Source of the DNA: Liquorilactobacillus ghanensis DSM 18630
GTDB taxonomy: Bacteria > Bacillota > Bacilli > Lactobacillales > Lactobacillaceae
NCBI RefSeq assembly: GCF_001435235.1
Contig: NZ_AZGB01000002.1
Coordinates: 1-63,682, forward strand
Length of the DNA stretch: 63,682 bases
Direction of reading: 5' to 3'
The stretch's first letter is position 1; each line of letters begins with the position of its first letter. Shown in pieces: positions 28,087-37,536 of the stretch. The notes below the pieces were generated by a model. It ran no database searches. It was not told the origin of the DNA and worked only from the letters and a program-made list of their open reading frames with translations. The translations under genes and the position numbers were made by a program.

Positions 28087-28515
28087 TTGGAAAAAGGCAC
28101 ACCAATTCTGATCCATCTAACAACTACGCGAGAACAAGCGGGCGAGGTCAGCGAATACAAAAAAAAATTCTCCGGTCAGGTTTTTCAAATTGGGCAGTCG
28201 CTATATCTACGGTATGTTGAAACCCAGTCGCCGGAAAAAGTGATTGTAACGTTTAAAATTATTGATGAGGACAGCATTCAGCTAACACGAAAACGAGCTG
28301 GATTAAAATTGCAGTTGTTTTTTAAAGATAATCATCGAGTGGCTGCAACCTATCAAACATCATATGGTGTAATTCCAATTGAAACAGTGACGCCGCAATT
28401 GCAGATTTTGCTACAGGCAAGTCCATTAGCTGGTGTAATTAGAATTGATTATTTATTATATAATGGCGAAGAATTATTAGGTAAATACAAAATAAGATTG
28501 CAATTTACAACTTGA
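28087..28515 (+). CDS. DUF1934 beta-barrel protein (YwiB-like)
   Basis: A 142-aa predicted beta-rich (lipocalin-like) protein. TTG at 28087 is chosen because GGAGGTG lies 6-7 nt upstream, whereas the frame start at 28072 overlaps that RBS. Residues such as GVIPIETVTPQLQI and a repeated strand pattern match DUF1934. Bacillus ywiB also lies near argS/rpoE. Function unknown. Confidence 0.8.
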   Translation: MEKGTPILIHLTTTREQAGEVSEYKKKFSGQVFQIGQSLYLRYVETQSPEKVIVTFKIIDEDSIQLTRKRAGLKLQLFFKDNHRVAATYQTSYGVIPIETVTPQLQILLQASPLAGVIRIDYLLYNGEELLGKYKIRLQFTT

Positions 28516-28559
28516 AATTGTATCATGAAGATTAGACTGTTGAAAGGACGTGTACCAAG

Positions 28560-29129
28560 GTGGAATTAGAAAAATTCAAAGATACTGCACAAAATGAATT
28601 GTCAATGATCGAGGTAGCTCACGAAATTTTAGAACAGCATGGTGATGTAATGCCATTTGCTGACTTGACAAACCAAGTTCAGACCTTTTTAGGAAAAAGC
28701 GATGAAGAGATTCGTGAACGCCTTTCACAATTTTATACGGACTTAAACATTGATGGCAGTTTTATTTCTCTCGGAGATAATCTTTGGGGATTACGTTCTT
28801 GGTACCCATACGATTCAATCGATGAGGCGGTAATTCATGTTGAAGACGATGAAGATGAGGATAATCATGAAAATCGACGCCAAAAAGTCAATGCGTTTAT
28901 GGATGATGAGAGCGACGAAGATAATGATGATGTAATTGACTATGATGATACAGAGGATGCAGCTGATAGTGATGATGATTTTGCAGCTGATGATTCAGAA
29001 TTGAAGGAATATAGTAAAGATCTAAGTGATATTGATAACAGTGATGATGCAGCCGATGATGAATTACCTGATGGAATTGAAGGTCAGCTTTCAGAATTAA
29101 CTGATGATGATCTTGACGATGATGAATAA
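28560..29129 (+). CDS. rpoE: DNA-directed RNA polymerase delta subunit
   Basis: A 189-aa protein. The N-terminal HARE-HTH domain (about 1-90, MIEVAHEILEQHGDVMPF and GDNLWGLRSWYPYDSIDE) is followed by a highly acidic Asp/Glu tail of about 100 residues. This is the typical Firmicute delta architecture that promotes RNA polymerase recycling and promoter selectivity. GTG start. It precedes pyrG, the conserved order. Confidence 0.96.
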   Translation: MELEKFKDTAQNELSMIEVAHEILEQHGDVMPFADLTNQVQTFLGKSDEEIRERLSQFYTDLNIDGSFISLGDNLWGLRSWYPYDSIDEAVIHVEDDEDEDNHENRRQKVNAFMDDESDEDNDDVIDYDDTEDAADSDDDFAADDSELKEYSKDLSDIDNSDDAADDELPDGIEGQLSELTDDDLDDDE

Positions 29130-29136
29130 TTTTTCC

Positions 29137-29175
29137 TTGACGATTGGGTTTTAGTTTTGTAAAATTCTTATTGGG
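29137..29175 (+). promoter_or_regulatory. pyrG promoter with GGGC start site
   Basis: TTGACG (29137-29142), 17-bp spacer, TAAAAT (29160-29165), then GGGC at 29173-29176 at the expected +1. In Bacillus subtilis pyrG a GGGC start allows reiterative G addition when CTP is low. Confidence 0.7.
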
Positions 29176-29217
29176 CACCTCGCATTTAATTGTTGAGGTT
29201 AGTTGTACGTCAAACCG

Positions 29218-29258
29218 CAAGCTCCCTATTCAAAGTGAATAGGGAGCTTGTGTTTTGT
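29218..29258 (+). terminator. pyrG leader attenuator terminator
   Basis: A perfect 15-bp stem (CAAGCTCCCTATTCA with its complement, AAG loop, 29218-29250) followed by a T-rich tract, between the pyrG promoter and pyrG. The 5' arm contains CTCCCT, the partner needed for a poly-G antiterminator. Confidence 0.85.
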
Positions 29259-29280
29259 TATTGACACAGCTCGTCTCTAG

Positions 29281-30903
<1,623 letters not shown>

Positions 30904-31009
30904 GCTTAGTTTGATAATTTCAAATACCTTTACAAAGATTCTGACCGCAGATTAAAAAAATATGTTATCCTTAAATAGATAACTCAATTAAGCTGCGAGG
31001 TGAATTTTG

Positions 31010-31210
31010 ATGGATAAGGAATCAGTAGATTCATTGGCTGAAAAGATTGTGACTTTCCAAGAAAAGTTTCATTTGACGGATACAGAAATGTCTTTGAAAA
31101 GCCATTTGCCGGTAGAAAAAATCCACGGAATCAAGCAGCAGATCTACCAGCCGCAAGCCGATGAAAAACAAGTACTATTGAACTTTATTACTAACTATCA
31201 AGCAAAGTAA
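31010..31210 (+). CDS. small soluble protein of unknown function (66 aa)
   Basis: The ATG at 31010 has GAGGTG 7 nt upstream. The product is charged and predicted helical (VDSLAEKIVTFQEKFHLTDTEM), with a helix-turn-helix-like look (LTDTEMSLKSHLPVEKI), though the DNA-binding reading is only suggestive. It is closed by a strong terminator. Small lactobacillar proteins of this type occur after pyrG, but I know no function. Confidence 0.65.
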   Translation: MDKESVDSLAEKIVTFQEKFHLTDTEMSLKSHLPVEKIHGIKQQIYQPQADEKQVLLNFITNYQAK

Positions 31211-31246
31211 GTATTTGTGATACGGTAGTTAGTATCATTATTTAAG

Positions 31247-31280
31247 AAGGGATGCGGCAATTTGTTGCATCCCTTTGTCC
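31247..31280 (+). terminator. terminator after the 66-aa gene
   Basis: AAGGGATGC/GCATCCCTT, 11-nt loop, T-rich tail. Confidence 0.85.
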
Positions 31281-31430
31281 TTGCCTGAAAGCAGCTTAAA
31301 TTTAATTTTTAATACCAGTGAAGCAATTATTGAAGCTTTTTTTAATTTTTGATGAGTATTTTCAATGTTTTGCTTCTAATAATTGAAACCTGGCAAGCAA
31401 TCTTGTATGATAAATTAAGGCCTCTTGCTA

Positions 31431-31454
31431 GTCGAAGCGATTATAATATTCGAC
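31431..31454. promoter_or_regulatory. dyad around a -10 element upstream of murA
   Basis: GTCGAA (31431-31436) and TTCGAC (31449-31454) flank TATAAT at 31442-31447. It could be an operator overlapping the murA-rho promoter; no clear -35 is seen. Regulator unknown. Confidence 0.35.
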
Positions 31455-31512
31455 TTTACATGAATGCCGCTACACTGATTGTGATTTGAATGTGAGTGGA
31501 GAATCTTTAAAA

Positions 31513-32790
31513 ATGAAAAAAATGATAATTAACGGTGGTCAGAAGTTGTCAGGGGAAGTAACAATTGGTGGTGCTAAAAATAGTACAGTTGCTTTGATTC
31601 CGGCCGCTATTTTAGCAGATACCCCGGTGAAATTTGATTCAGTTCCAGATATTTTAGATGTTCATAATTTAATGTTGATTTTAAGTAAAATGAATGTTCT
31701 TTCCAGCTTTTCTCATGGAGAACTAGAAATTGATCCGACACGGATTAAAAATGTACCCTTACCAGGTGGTGCGATTCGTAGTTTGCGAGCATCATATTAT
31801 TTTATGGGAGCTTTACTAGGCAAATTCGGACAAGCTTTAGTTGGCTTTCCTGGAGGAGATAACATTGGTCCCCGTCCGATTGATCAGCATATTAAGGGAT
31901 TTCAAGCTTTGGGTGCAATTGTTGAAGAAAGAAATGATGCAGTTTGCATCAAAACTACTCCTGATGGATTGCATGGAGCACGAATTTTTTTTGATATTGT
32001 CTCAGTTGGAGCAACAATTAATGTTTTGTTGGCTGCGGTTCGGGCAAAGGGAACCACGATTATTGAAAATGCTGCCAAAGAACCAGAAATTGTTGATTTA
32101 GCAACCTTTTTAAATAATATGGGAGCGCAGATTCGCGGAGCGGGAACCGATGTAATTCGAATCAAAGGAGTTTCAAGCTTAAAAGCAACGAATACGCACA
32201 CGATTATACCAGACCGAATTGAAGCAGGAACGTACTTGGCTTTTGCCGCCGCCGCTGGTAAGGGTGTGCTAGTTAAAAATGTGATTACTGAGCATTTGGA
32301 ACCCTTTATTGCCAAGTTAGTTGAAATGGGTGTTTATTTAGAAGTAAATGAAGATAGTATTTATGTTGAAGGTGGCCGTAATTTATCGCCGGTAACGATT
32401 AAAACGGCACCATTCCCTGGTTTTGCAACCGATTTACAGCAGCCGATTACACCGCTTTTGATGCAGGCAAATGGCTGCAGTAAAATTATTGATACGCTAT
32501 ATCCGAAAAGAATTAAACACATTCCGGAAATGCAGCGAATGGGTGGAAAAATCGTCAGTCAAAATGGTATTATTTCAATTAAACATTCAACTGATCTTAC
32601 CGGAACCACTGTTGAAGCAAGTGAGATTCGGGCTGGAGTTGCACTAGTCGGATTAGCTTTAATGGCTAAAGGGACGACCGTTATTAATAAAGCAGATAAT
32701 ATTTTGCGCGGCTATGAGAGAATTGTCGAGAAAATGGCAGGACTTTCAGTCAAAATTAAAATTATTGACGAAGCAGCTGTTCAGGAATAA
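31513..32790 (+). CDS. murA: UDP-N-acetylglucosamine 1-carboxyvinyltransferase paralogue with Asp at the catalytic Cys position
   Basis: A 425-aa EPSP/MurA-fold enzyme that transfers enolpyruvate to UDP-GlcNAc, the first committed step of peptidoglycan synthesis. It has GGAKNSTVALIPAA (Lys22/Asn23) and PGGAIRSLRASYYF. The loop that normally reads PGGC reads FPGGDNIGPRPID, with Asp116 (codon 31858-31860) where the fosfomycin-reactive Cys usually sits. ATG 31513 has GTGGAG upstream. Placement before rho is that of the second Firmicute copy (murZ/murA2). A canonical murA may exist elsewhere. Confidence 0.93.
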   Translation: MKKMIINGGQKLSGEVTIGGAKNSTVALIPAAILADTPVKFDSVPDILDVHNLMLILSKMNVLSSFSHGELEIDPTRIKNVPLPGGAIRSLRASYYFMGALLGKFGQALVGFPGGDNIGPRPIDQHIKGFQALGAIVEERNDAVCIKTTPDGLHGARIFFDIVSVGATINVLLAAVRAKGTTIIENAAKEPEIVDLATFLNNMGAQIRGAGTDVIRIKGVSSLKATNTHTIIPDRIEAGTYLAFAAAAGKGVLVKNVITEHLEPFIAKLVEMGVYLEVNEDSIYVEGGRNLSPVTIKTAPFPGFATDLQQPITPLLMQANGCSKIIDTLYPKRIKHIPEMQRMGGKIVSQNGIISIKHSTDLTGTTVEASEIRAGVALVGLALMAKGTTVINKADNILRGYERIVEKMAGLSVKIKIIDEAAVQE

Positions 32791-32807
32791 TTTAGGAGCG
32801 AAAAGTT

Positions 32808-34097
32808 ACGGATAATCTAACTTTAATTGATTTACGAGAAAAGACTCTCAAGGAAATTTATAATTACGCTAAAGAATATAAAATTCCGTACTATAGTCAA
32901 ATGAATAAAAAGGAATTGACCTTGGCTGTTATTCGAGCTCAAGCTGAAAAGCAGGGCTTTTATTATATGTCAGGTGTTTTAGAGTTGGCCAGAGTAGATG
33001 ATGGGTACGGTTTTTTACGGCCGATTAATTATGGTCCTTCGCAAGAGGATATATATATTTCGGCTTCACAAATTCATCGTTTCGGTTTGCGTAACGGTGA
33101 TTTAGTTGCGGGAAAAGTTCGTCCACCCAAACCCAAGGAACGTTACTATGGTTTAATGCATGTCGATAGTGTTAACGGCAAACACCCAGAAGAAGCAAAG
33201 GAGCGACCACATTTTCCAGCTTTAACAGCAATTTATCCTCAGCAGCAAATCAAATTGGCAACAACTAGTCAGCAATTGTCAACGCGGCTGATCGATTTGT
33301 TTGCTCCAATTGGTTTTGGTCAGCGTGGTTTGGTCGTAGCACCGCCTAAAGCTGGGAAGACAAGCCTGTTAAAAGCGATTGCTAATGGAATAGCAGAGAA
33401 TTATCCCGAAGCTAAATTGATGGTTTTACTAATTGATGAACGTCCAGAAGAAGTAACCGATTTAGAACGGACGGTTAATGGTGAAGTTATTTATTCGACA
33501 TTTGATCAGCGTCCGGAAAATCATATTCGCGTGGCCGAATTAGTTTTGGAACGGGCGATGCGTTTAGCAGAAGATAAGCAAAATGTTGTAATTTTGCTGG
33601 ATTCATTAACACGTTTGGCACGCGCCTATAATCTGGTTGTCCCACCAAGCGGTCGAACCTTGTCAGGTGGAATTGATCCGGCAGCTCTATTTAAACCCAA
33701 GAAGTTTTTTGGAGCTGCGCGTAATATTGAAGAGGGTGGCAGTTTAACAATTTTAGCAACGGCATTGGTCGACACTGGCAGCCGGATGGATGACGTAATC
33801 TACGAGGAATTTAAAGGTACTGGTAATCAAGAATTACAATTAGCTCGCGAATTAGCTGAGCGACGAATCTTCCCGGCAGTTGATTTGAAAAAATCAGGTA
33901 CACGGAAAGAAGAATTGTTATTAGATCCAGCCACTTTGAAGTTCTTAGTTCAATTGCGTCGTAACAGTTCAGCAGATTGGCTGCGTGACAGCGAGCAGAT
34001 GATTAATATGATGAAAGAAACGCAATCTAACCAAGAATTAATTGCTAAAGTGAAAACTGTTTGGTCACGATCAAGGTTTAATAAAAAACGGCGTTAA
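32808..34097 (+). CDS. rho: transcription termination factor Rho
   Basis: A hexameric RNA-dependent ATPase. The P-loop [11 protein letters not shown], the [10 protein letters not shown] segment and [11 protein letters not shown] are intact. An ATG at 32901 has no RBS and would delete the Rho_N helical domain; codons upstream to 32808 encode [18 protein letters not shown], which is clearly Rho_N. That extension contains no ATG, GTG or TTG. AGGAG at 32794-32798 lies 9 nt before ACG (32808) and 6 nt before GTT (32805), so one of these rare codons, or a mutated ATG, must start the 429-430-aa protein. Confidence 0.93.
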   Translation, partial: TDNLTLIDLREKTLKEIYNYAKEYKIPYYSQMNKKELTLAVIRAQAEKQGFYYMSGVLELARVDDGYGFLRPINYGPSQEDIYISASQIHRFGLRNGDLVAGKVRPPKPKERYYGLMHVDSVNGKHPEEAKERPHFPALTAIYPQQQIKLATTSQQLSTRLIDLFAPIGFGQRGLVVAPPKAGKTSLLKAIANGIAENYPEAKLMVLLIDERPEEVTDLERTVNGEVIYSTFDQRPENHIRVAELVLERAMRLAEDKQNVVILLDSLTRLARAYNLVVPPSGRTLSGGIDPAALFKPKKFFGAARNIEEGGSLTILATALVDTGSRMDDVIYEEFKGTGNQELQLARELAERRIFPAVDLKKSGTRKEELLLDPATLKFLVQLRRNSSADWLRDSEQMINMMKETQSNQELIAKVKTVWSRSRFNKKRR

Positions 34098-34200
34098 TAA
34101 AGTTGCGTTGTAACTGGTTTTATGATAATATTTGATTTGTTGTATTATATTAAGGTTAACTCTAGTTCAGCAAATGAATTAGGGCAAAGGAGAGTTTCAA

Positions 34201-34452
34201 ATGAAAAAGGGTATTCATCCAGATTATCATCCAGTAGTTTTTCAAGATTCAGCTACTGGTTATAAATTTTTGTCTGGCTCAACCAAGAATGCAAAAGAAA
34301 CTATTGAATGGGAAGACGGTAAGACTTACCCATTGATTCGTGTTGAAATTTCTTGCGACTCACATCCATTTTACACTGGACGTCAGAAGTTTACTCAGGC
34401 TGATGGTCGTGTTGATCGTTTCAACAAGAAATATGGTTTGACCAGCAAATAA
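34201..34452 (+). CDS. rpmE2: 50S ribosomal protein L31 type B
   Basis: An 83-aa ribosomal protein starting [16 protein letters not shown]. It lacks the CxxC zinc ligands of type A L31, so it is the zinc-independent form. AAAGGAG precedes the ATG, and a terminator follows. Location after rho is conserved in Firmicutes. Confidence 0.96.
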   Translation: MKKGIHPDYHPVVFQDSATGYKFLSGSTKNAKETIEWEDGKTYPLIRVEISCDSHPFYTGRQKFTQADGRVDRFNKKYGLTSK

Positions 34453-34482
34453 AAAAATCCCGTAATCGGGATTTTTTTTTGT
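34453..34482 (+). terminator. terminator after rpmE2
   Basis: AAAAATCCCG/CGGGATTTTT with a 4-nt loop and a long T run. Confidence 0.9.
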
Positions 34483-34512
34483 TGAAATTTAGAATAAACG
34501 AAGTCCTTATAA

Positions 34513-34595
34513 AGCGGTCAAGTGCGAGATAAACTAATATCTTGGATGGACCGCTATTATATTTTTATTGGCGATTTTTTATAAGCGATATCGCC
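34513..34595 (+). other. two hairpins in the rpmE2-permease gap
   Basis: AGCGGTC/GACCGCT (34513-34554, inner AGATA/TATCT) and GGCGAT/ATCGCC (about 34569-34595) are separate stems in the 34483-34711 non-coding stretch. I see no purine riboswitch or coding frame there; the role of the hairpins is unknown. Confidence 0.35.
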
Positions 34596-34711
34596 TTTAA
34601 TGCAGTGGTCACTATTTACTGAAACCTGTTCAAGTGAAGATGCAAAGTTGTTTAATTTCAGTGTTTTTAGAGCAGAATAAACTTGAAACTTATGATTTTG
34701 AATAAAGCTGG

Positions 34712-34785
34712 TTTACATTTATTTAAAGTTATAGTATAGTAAATAACGTTCTTTATTGCATATAGATACCGATAATGTTCGGAAA
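34712..34785 (+). promoter_or_regulatory. permease promoter with PurR-box
   Basis: TTTACA (34712-34717), 17-bp spacer, TATAGT (34735-34740). Downstream, AATGTTCGGAAAA (34774-34786) is the reverse complement of the PurBox AWWWCCGAACWWT, and AACGTTCTTT (34745-34754) is a weaker second copy. Both lie around or after the start site. Confidence 0.6.
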
Positions 34786-34798
34786 AGGGGCAAGAATT

Positions 34799-36106
34799 GT
34801 GAAAGAAAAGATCGAAAATTATTTTAGCTTAGCCGAATTAGGAACAACTTTTAAAAGAGAGTTGTTAGCCGGATTTACAACTTTTATTTCAATGGCTTAC
34901 ATTCTTTTTGTAAATCCGAGCGTTTTAGGTGCTGCTGGGATGAATAAAGGAGCTGTTTTTACTGCTACGGCTTTAGCTAGTGCTTTGGGATGTTTGATGA
35001 TGGGATTTTTATCAAAATATCCAATTGCGACGGCACCAGGCTTAGGCGTTAATGCCTTCTTTGCTTACTCAGTATGTATTGGGATGAAAATACCGTGGCA
35101 AACAGCGTTAGCAGGAGTTTTCATTGCTTCAATTATCTTTTTGATCATTACAGTTTTTAAACTGCGGGAATTAATTATTAATGCAATTCCAACTGATTTG
35201 AAATATGCGATATCAGGTGGAATTGGTTTATTTATTGCTTTCATTGGTTTAGCTGATGGAGGATTGATCGTTGCTAATAAATCAACAATTGTTGGTTTGG
35301 GAAGTTTTTCTGGGACCACTTGGTTAACGGTTTTTGGACTGGTTTTGACTGCGATTTTGATGGTTAAACGAATCCCAGGCGGAATTTTTATCGGGATGGT
35401 TGCAACTTCAGTTTTAGGAATTATTTTAGGTATGATTAAATTACCAACGCAATTTTTCTCAATGGCACCCAGCTTGAAACCGACTTTTTTAGTTGCACTT
35501 AAACATGTCGGTGATATTAATTCACTGCAATTGGTAGTGGTTGTTTTGACTTTCTTGCTGGTTACGTTTTTCGATACAGCGGGAACTTTGGTTGGCTTGG
35601 CTCAACAAGCAGGTTTTATGAAAGATAATAAAATGCCGCGAATTGGCGAAGCGTTGATGTCTGACTCAACCGCAATGCTGGCTGGTTCTTTATTAGGAAC
35701 ATCACCGGTGAGCACTTATGTTGAATCTTCAGCTGGAATTGCTGTTGGGGGTCGTTCGGGAATAACAGCTATTACAACCGGTATTTTGTTTATTTTTGGA
35801 CTGTTTTTCTCACCACTGCTATCTGTAGTTACTACTCAAGTGACTGCACCGGCTTTAATTATTGTCGGTGTTTTGATGGCCCAGAGTATGAAGAACATTA
35901 AGTGGGAAAAATTAGAAATTGCTATTCCTTCATTTATGATTTTACTGGGAATGCCGTTGACCTATAGCATTTCAGATGGCTTAGCATTAGGTTTTATTGC
36001 TTATCCAATCACGATGATAGCTGCCAAACGTGGCAAAGAAGTTCATCCGATCATGTATATTTTGTTTTTTGTATTTATTTTATTTTTCTGGATTCTCAGC
36101 CAATAA
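34799..36106 (+). CDS. NCS2-family purine permease (AzgA/PbuG type)
   Basis: A 435-aa membrane transporter with about 12-13 helices. AGFTTFISMAYILFVNPSVL at the N-terminus, TAPGLGVNAFFAYSV and TFFDTAGTLVGLAQQAGF identify the AzgA-like branch that imports hypoxanthine, guanine or adenine by proton symport. GTG at 34799 is chosen for its spacing from AAAAGGGG; the ATG at 34775 lies inside the PurR box. The upstream PurBox is consistent with a purine substrate. Confidence 0.92.
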   Translation: MKEKIENYFSLAELGTTFKRELLAGFTTFISMAYILFVNPSVLGAAGMNKGAVFTATALASALGCLMMGFLSKYPIATAPGLGVNAFFAYSVCIGMKIPWQTALAGVFIASIIFLIITVFKLRELIINAIPTDLKYAISGGIGLFIAFIGLADGGLIVANKSTIVGLGSFSGTTWLTVFGLVLTAILMVKRIPGGIFIGMVATSVLGIILGMIKLPTQFFSMAPSLKPTFLVALKHVGDINSLQLVVVVLTFLLVTFFDTAGTLVGLAQQAGFMKDNKMPRIGEALMSDSTAMLAGSLLGTSPVSTYVESSAGIAVGGRSGITAITTGILFIFGLFFSPLLSVVTTQVTAPALIIVGVLMAQSMKNIKWEKLEIAIPSFMILLGMPLTYSISDGLALGFIAYPITMIAAKRGKEVHPIMYILFFVFILFFWILSQ

Positions 36107-36128
36107 TAACAAAAATTTTAATTGTAAG

Positions 36129-36177
36129 AAGGACTTCCACGATTGGTCTTTAATCAACCAAAGTGGGAGCCTTTTTT
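36129..36177 (+). terminator. terminator after the purine permease
   Basis: AAGGACTTCCAC pairs with GTGGGAGCCTT, with an inner TTGGT/ACCAA, then six T residues. Confidence 0.8.
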
Positions 36178-36361
36178 AATGAATGAGCAGAGTTACGGAA
36201 AGATTATTTTCGCAAGCTGATCTTTTTAAAGCTGTTTCCAGCGATAGTAAGTATAAGCTAGTAGTTACAGTAAACATCAAAATAGTAAAGTTAAAAATAG
36301 ATTAGAAGTGATTGGTGTGTTATGATAATAATTGAAAGAAAATTTAAGGTAGGCAAAACAA

Positions 36362-37168
36362 GTGACAAATTTAACACCAACGGATTACCGTAATATTGCG
36401 CATCATACGATGAATTTGTATCAGGTTGAAATGAACGGCTTGCCGCAACACTCCAAGTTAGTAAAACAATTATTAGTTCCCAATAAAAACAGCAGTCAAA
36501 ATCAAACTAGAATTTTCGTTAAAAATGAAAACTTATTAACGCGGCTGAAAAAAATTCCTGTCGGAACTAAGATCGGTATTTTAAGTTTTGCGAGTCCGAT
36601 TATAATTGGGGGTAATTTTAAAGCGGGAATCAATGCTCAAGAGCAAACAATTTGCCGTAACTCTTATCTGTATCCGGAATTATTGCAATTTCGTCGCGAA
36701 TATTATTATTATAATCAACAACATGAAAACCAGGGCTTTTACAGTCGACGTATGATTGTATCGCAGCAGGTCAAATTTTTGCGTGATGAGACAGAGATGA
36801 ACTATCTACGGCCGGCTAGAATGATTGATGTAGTCAGTATGGCTGCACCAGATGTTTCATTAATGAAAAAGAAACATTATCCAATATCACAACGTGAATT
36901 ACGAGCTGACTTAAGGTGGAGAATTACCCAAATTTTACGCCAATTTGCGGCTTTGGGCGATCAAGATTTAATTTTAGGAGCTTTTGGCTGCGGCAGTTTT
37001 GAAAATGATGCGTGGATGGTGGCAAAAATTTTTCAACAGCAGCTCACAACAACTGAATTTGCGACAGCTTTCAAAAATATTTATTTTTCAATAACCGATT
37101 TAAAACAAACGGCAGTGTTTACAGCTATTTTATCGGAACATCCACGACCTTTAGTTGATCAGAAATAG
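36362..37168 (+). CDS. TIGR02452/microbial PARG-like macrodomain protein with altered catalytic motif
   Basis: A 268-aa protein. FASPIIIGGNFKAGINAQEQTICRN... (residues 76-100) aligns by pattern with the bacterial poly(ADP-ribose) glycohydrolase signature GGG-x(6-8)-QEE, and ILGAFGCGSFENDAWMVAKIF matches the family C-terminal region. The signature here is GGN...QEQ: the third Gly is Asn85 and the second Glu, catalytic in characterised PARGs, is Gln95. It may therefore bind ADP-ribose without hydrolysing it. GTG start at 36362 with AAGGTAGG upstream. Monocistronic. Confidence 0.8.
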   Translation: MTNLTPTDYRNIAHHTMNLYQVEMNGLPQHSKLVKQLLVPNKNSSQNQTRIFVKNENLLTRLKKIPVGTKIGILSFASPIIIGGNFKAGINAQEQTICRNSYLYPELLQFRREYYYYNQQHENQGFYSRRMIVSQQVKFLRDETEMNYLRPARMIDVVSMAAPDVSLMKKKHYPISQRELRADLRWRITQILRQFAALGDQDLILGAFGCGSFENDAWMVAKIFQQQLTTTEFATAFKNIYFSITDLKQTAVFTAILSEHPRPLVDQK

Positions 37169-37197
37169 AAAGTAGTTCCAAACAGCGGTAAACAAAA

Positions 37198-37223
37198 AGA
37201 GTTCAGAAAATTTTCTGAACTCT
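37198..37223. terminator. bidirectional terminator
   Basis: A perfect 26-nt palindrome (arms AGAGTTCAGAAAA/TTTTCTGAACTCT) between the PARG-like gene and the convergent 45-aa gene. It is preceded by A-rich and followed by T-containing sequence. Confidence 0.8.
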
Positions 37224-37265
37224 CCTTATTGTTTAATGAGGACAGACTTAGCTGGGACTCATTAA

Positions 37266-37403
37266 TTATTTGGTTAACTTTTTGGCATCGGCATCTAGAT
37301 GTGCAAAACCGGAACCACTCTTCTTTTGAGGATGTTTTGCGCGGTCTTCTAAGGCTTTTCGAGCTAATGCTTTGCGTTCTTCTTTACTCAATTTGTTTGA
37401 CAA
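37266..37403 (-). CDS. small basic protein of unknown function (45 aa)
   Basis: The minus-strand frame starts with TTG at 37403. AGAGGCG (37411-37417) lies 7 nt upstream. It reads MSNKLSKEERKALARKAL, continues with a basic middle part (HPQKKSGSGFAHLDADAKK) and ends TK-stop. Composition is Lys/Ala/Arg-rich and predicted helical, the sort seen in small ribosome- or nucleic-acid-binding proteins. It is more plausible than the overlapping plus-strand frame, which lacks an RBS. I do not recognise the family. Confidence 0.6.
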   Translation of the reverse strand: MSNKLSKEERKALARKALEDRAKHPQKKSGSGFAHLDADAKKLTK

Positions 37404-37536
37404 CTGCAATCGCCTCTTTCCTTTGAAATCCACACTGTGCAGAAGAATTTATTCTACACTTCTTATTTTAGTCCTCTGGCTGGAAATTTCAATTGTAGAC
37501 TGGCAAAATTAATAATAAGTTACAGGGGGAAAATTA

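Noticed and set aside
28897-29220. His-rich minus-strand frame across rpoE and the pyrG leader
   Set aside because: It is the complement of the Asp/Glu-rich GAT/GAA repeats of rpoE, with no RBS.
34483-34740. Purine riboswitch before the permease
   Set aside because: The conserved aptamer sequences are absent. PurR boxes give a better explanation for purine control.
36362-37168. Functional link between the PARG-like gene and the sirtuin at 3398 as an ADP-ribosylation system
   Set aside because: They are 33 kb apart, and neither neighbours a lipoate ligase, GcvH-L or ADP-ribosyltransferase gene. A shared NAD/ADP-ribose theme is not enough.
37229-37426. Plus-strand frame of 65 codons opposite the 45-aa gene
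   Set aside because: No RBS, starts in a terminator tail, and the minus-strand frame there has an RBS and gene-like composition.
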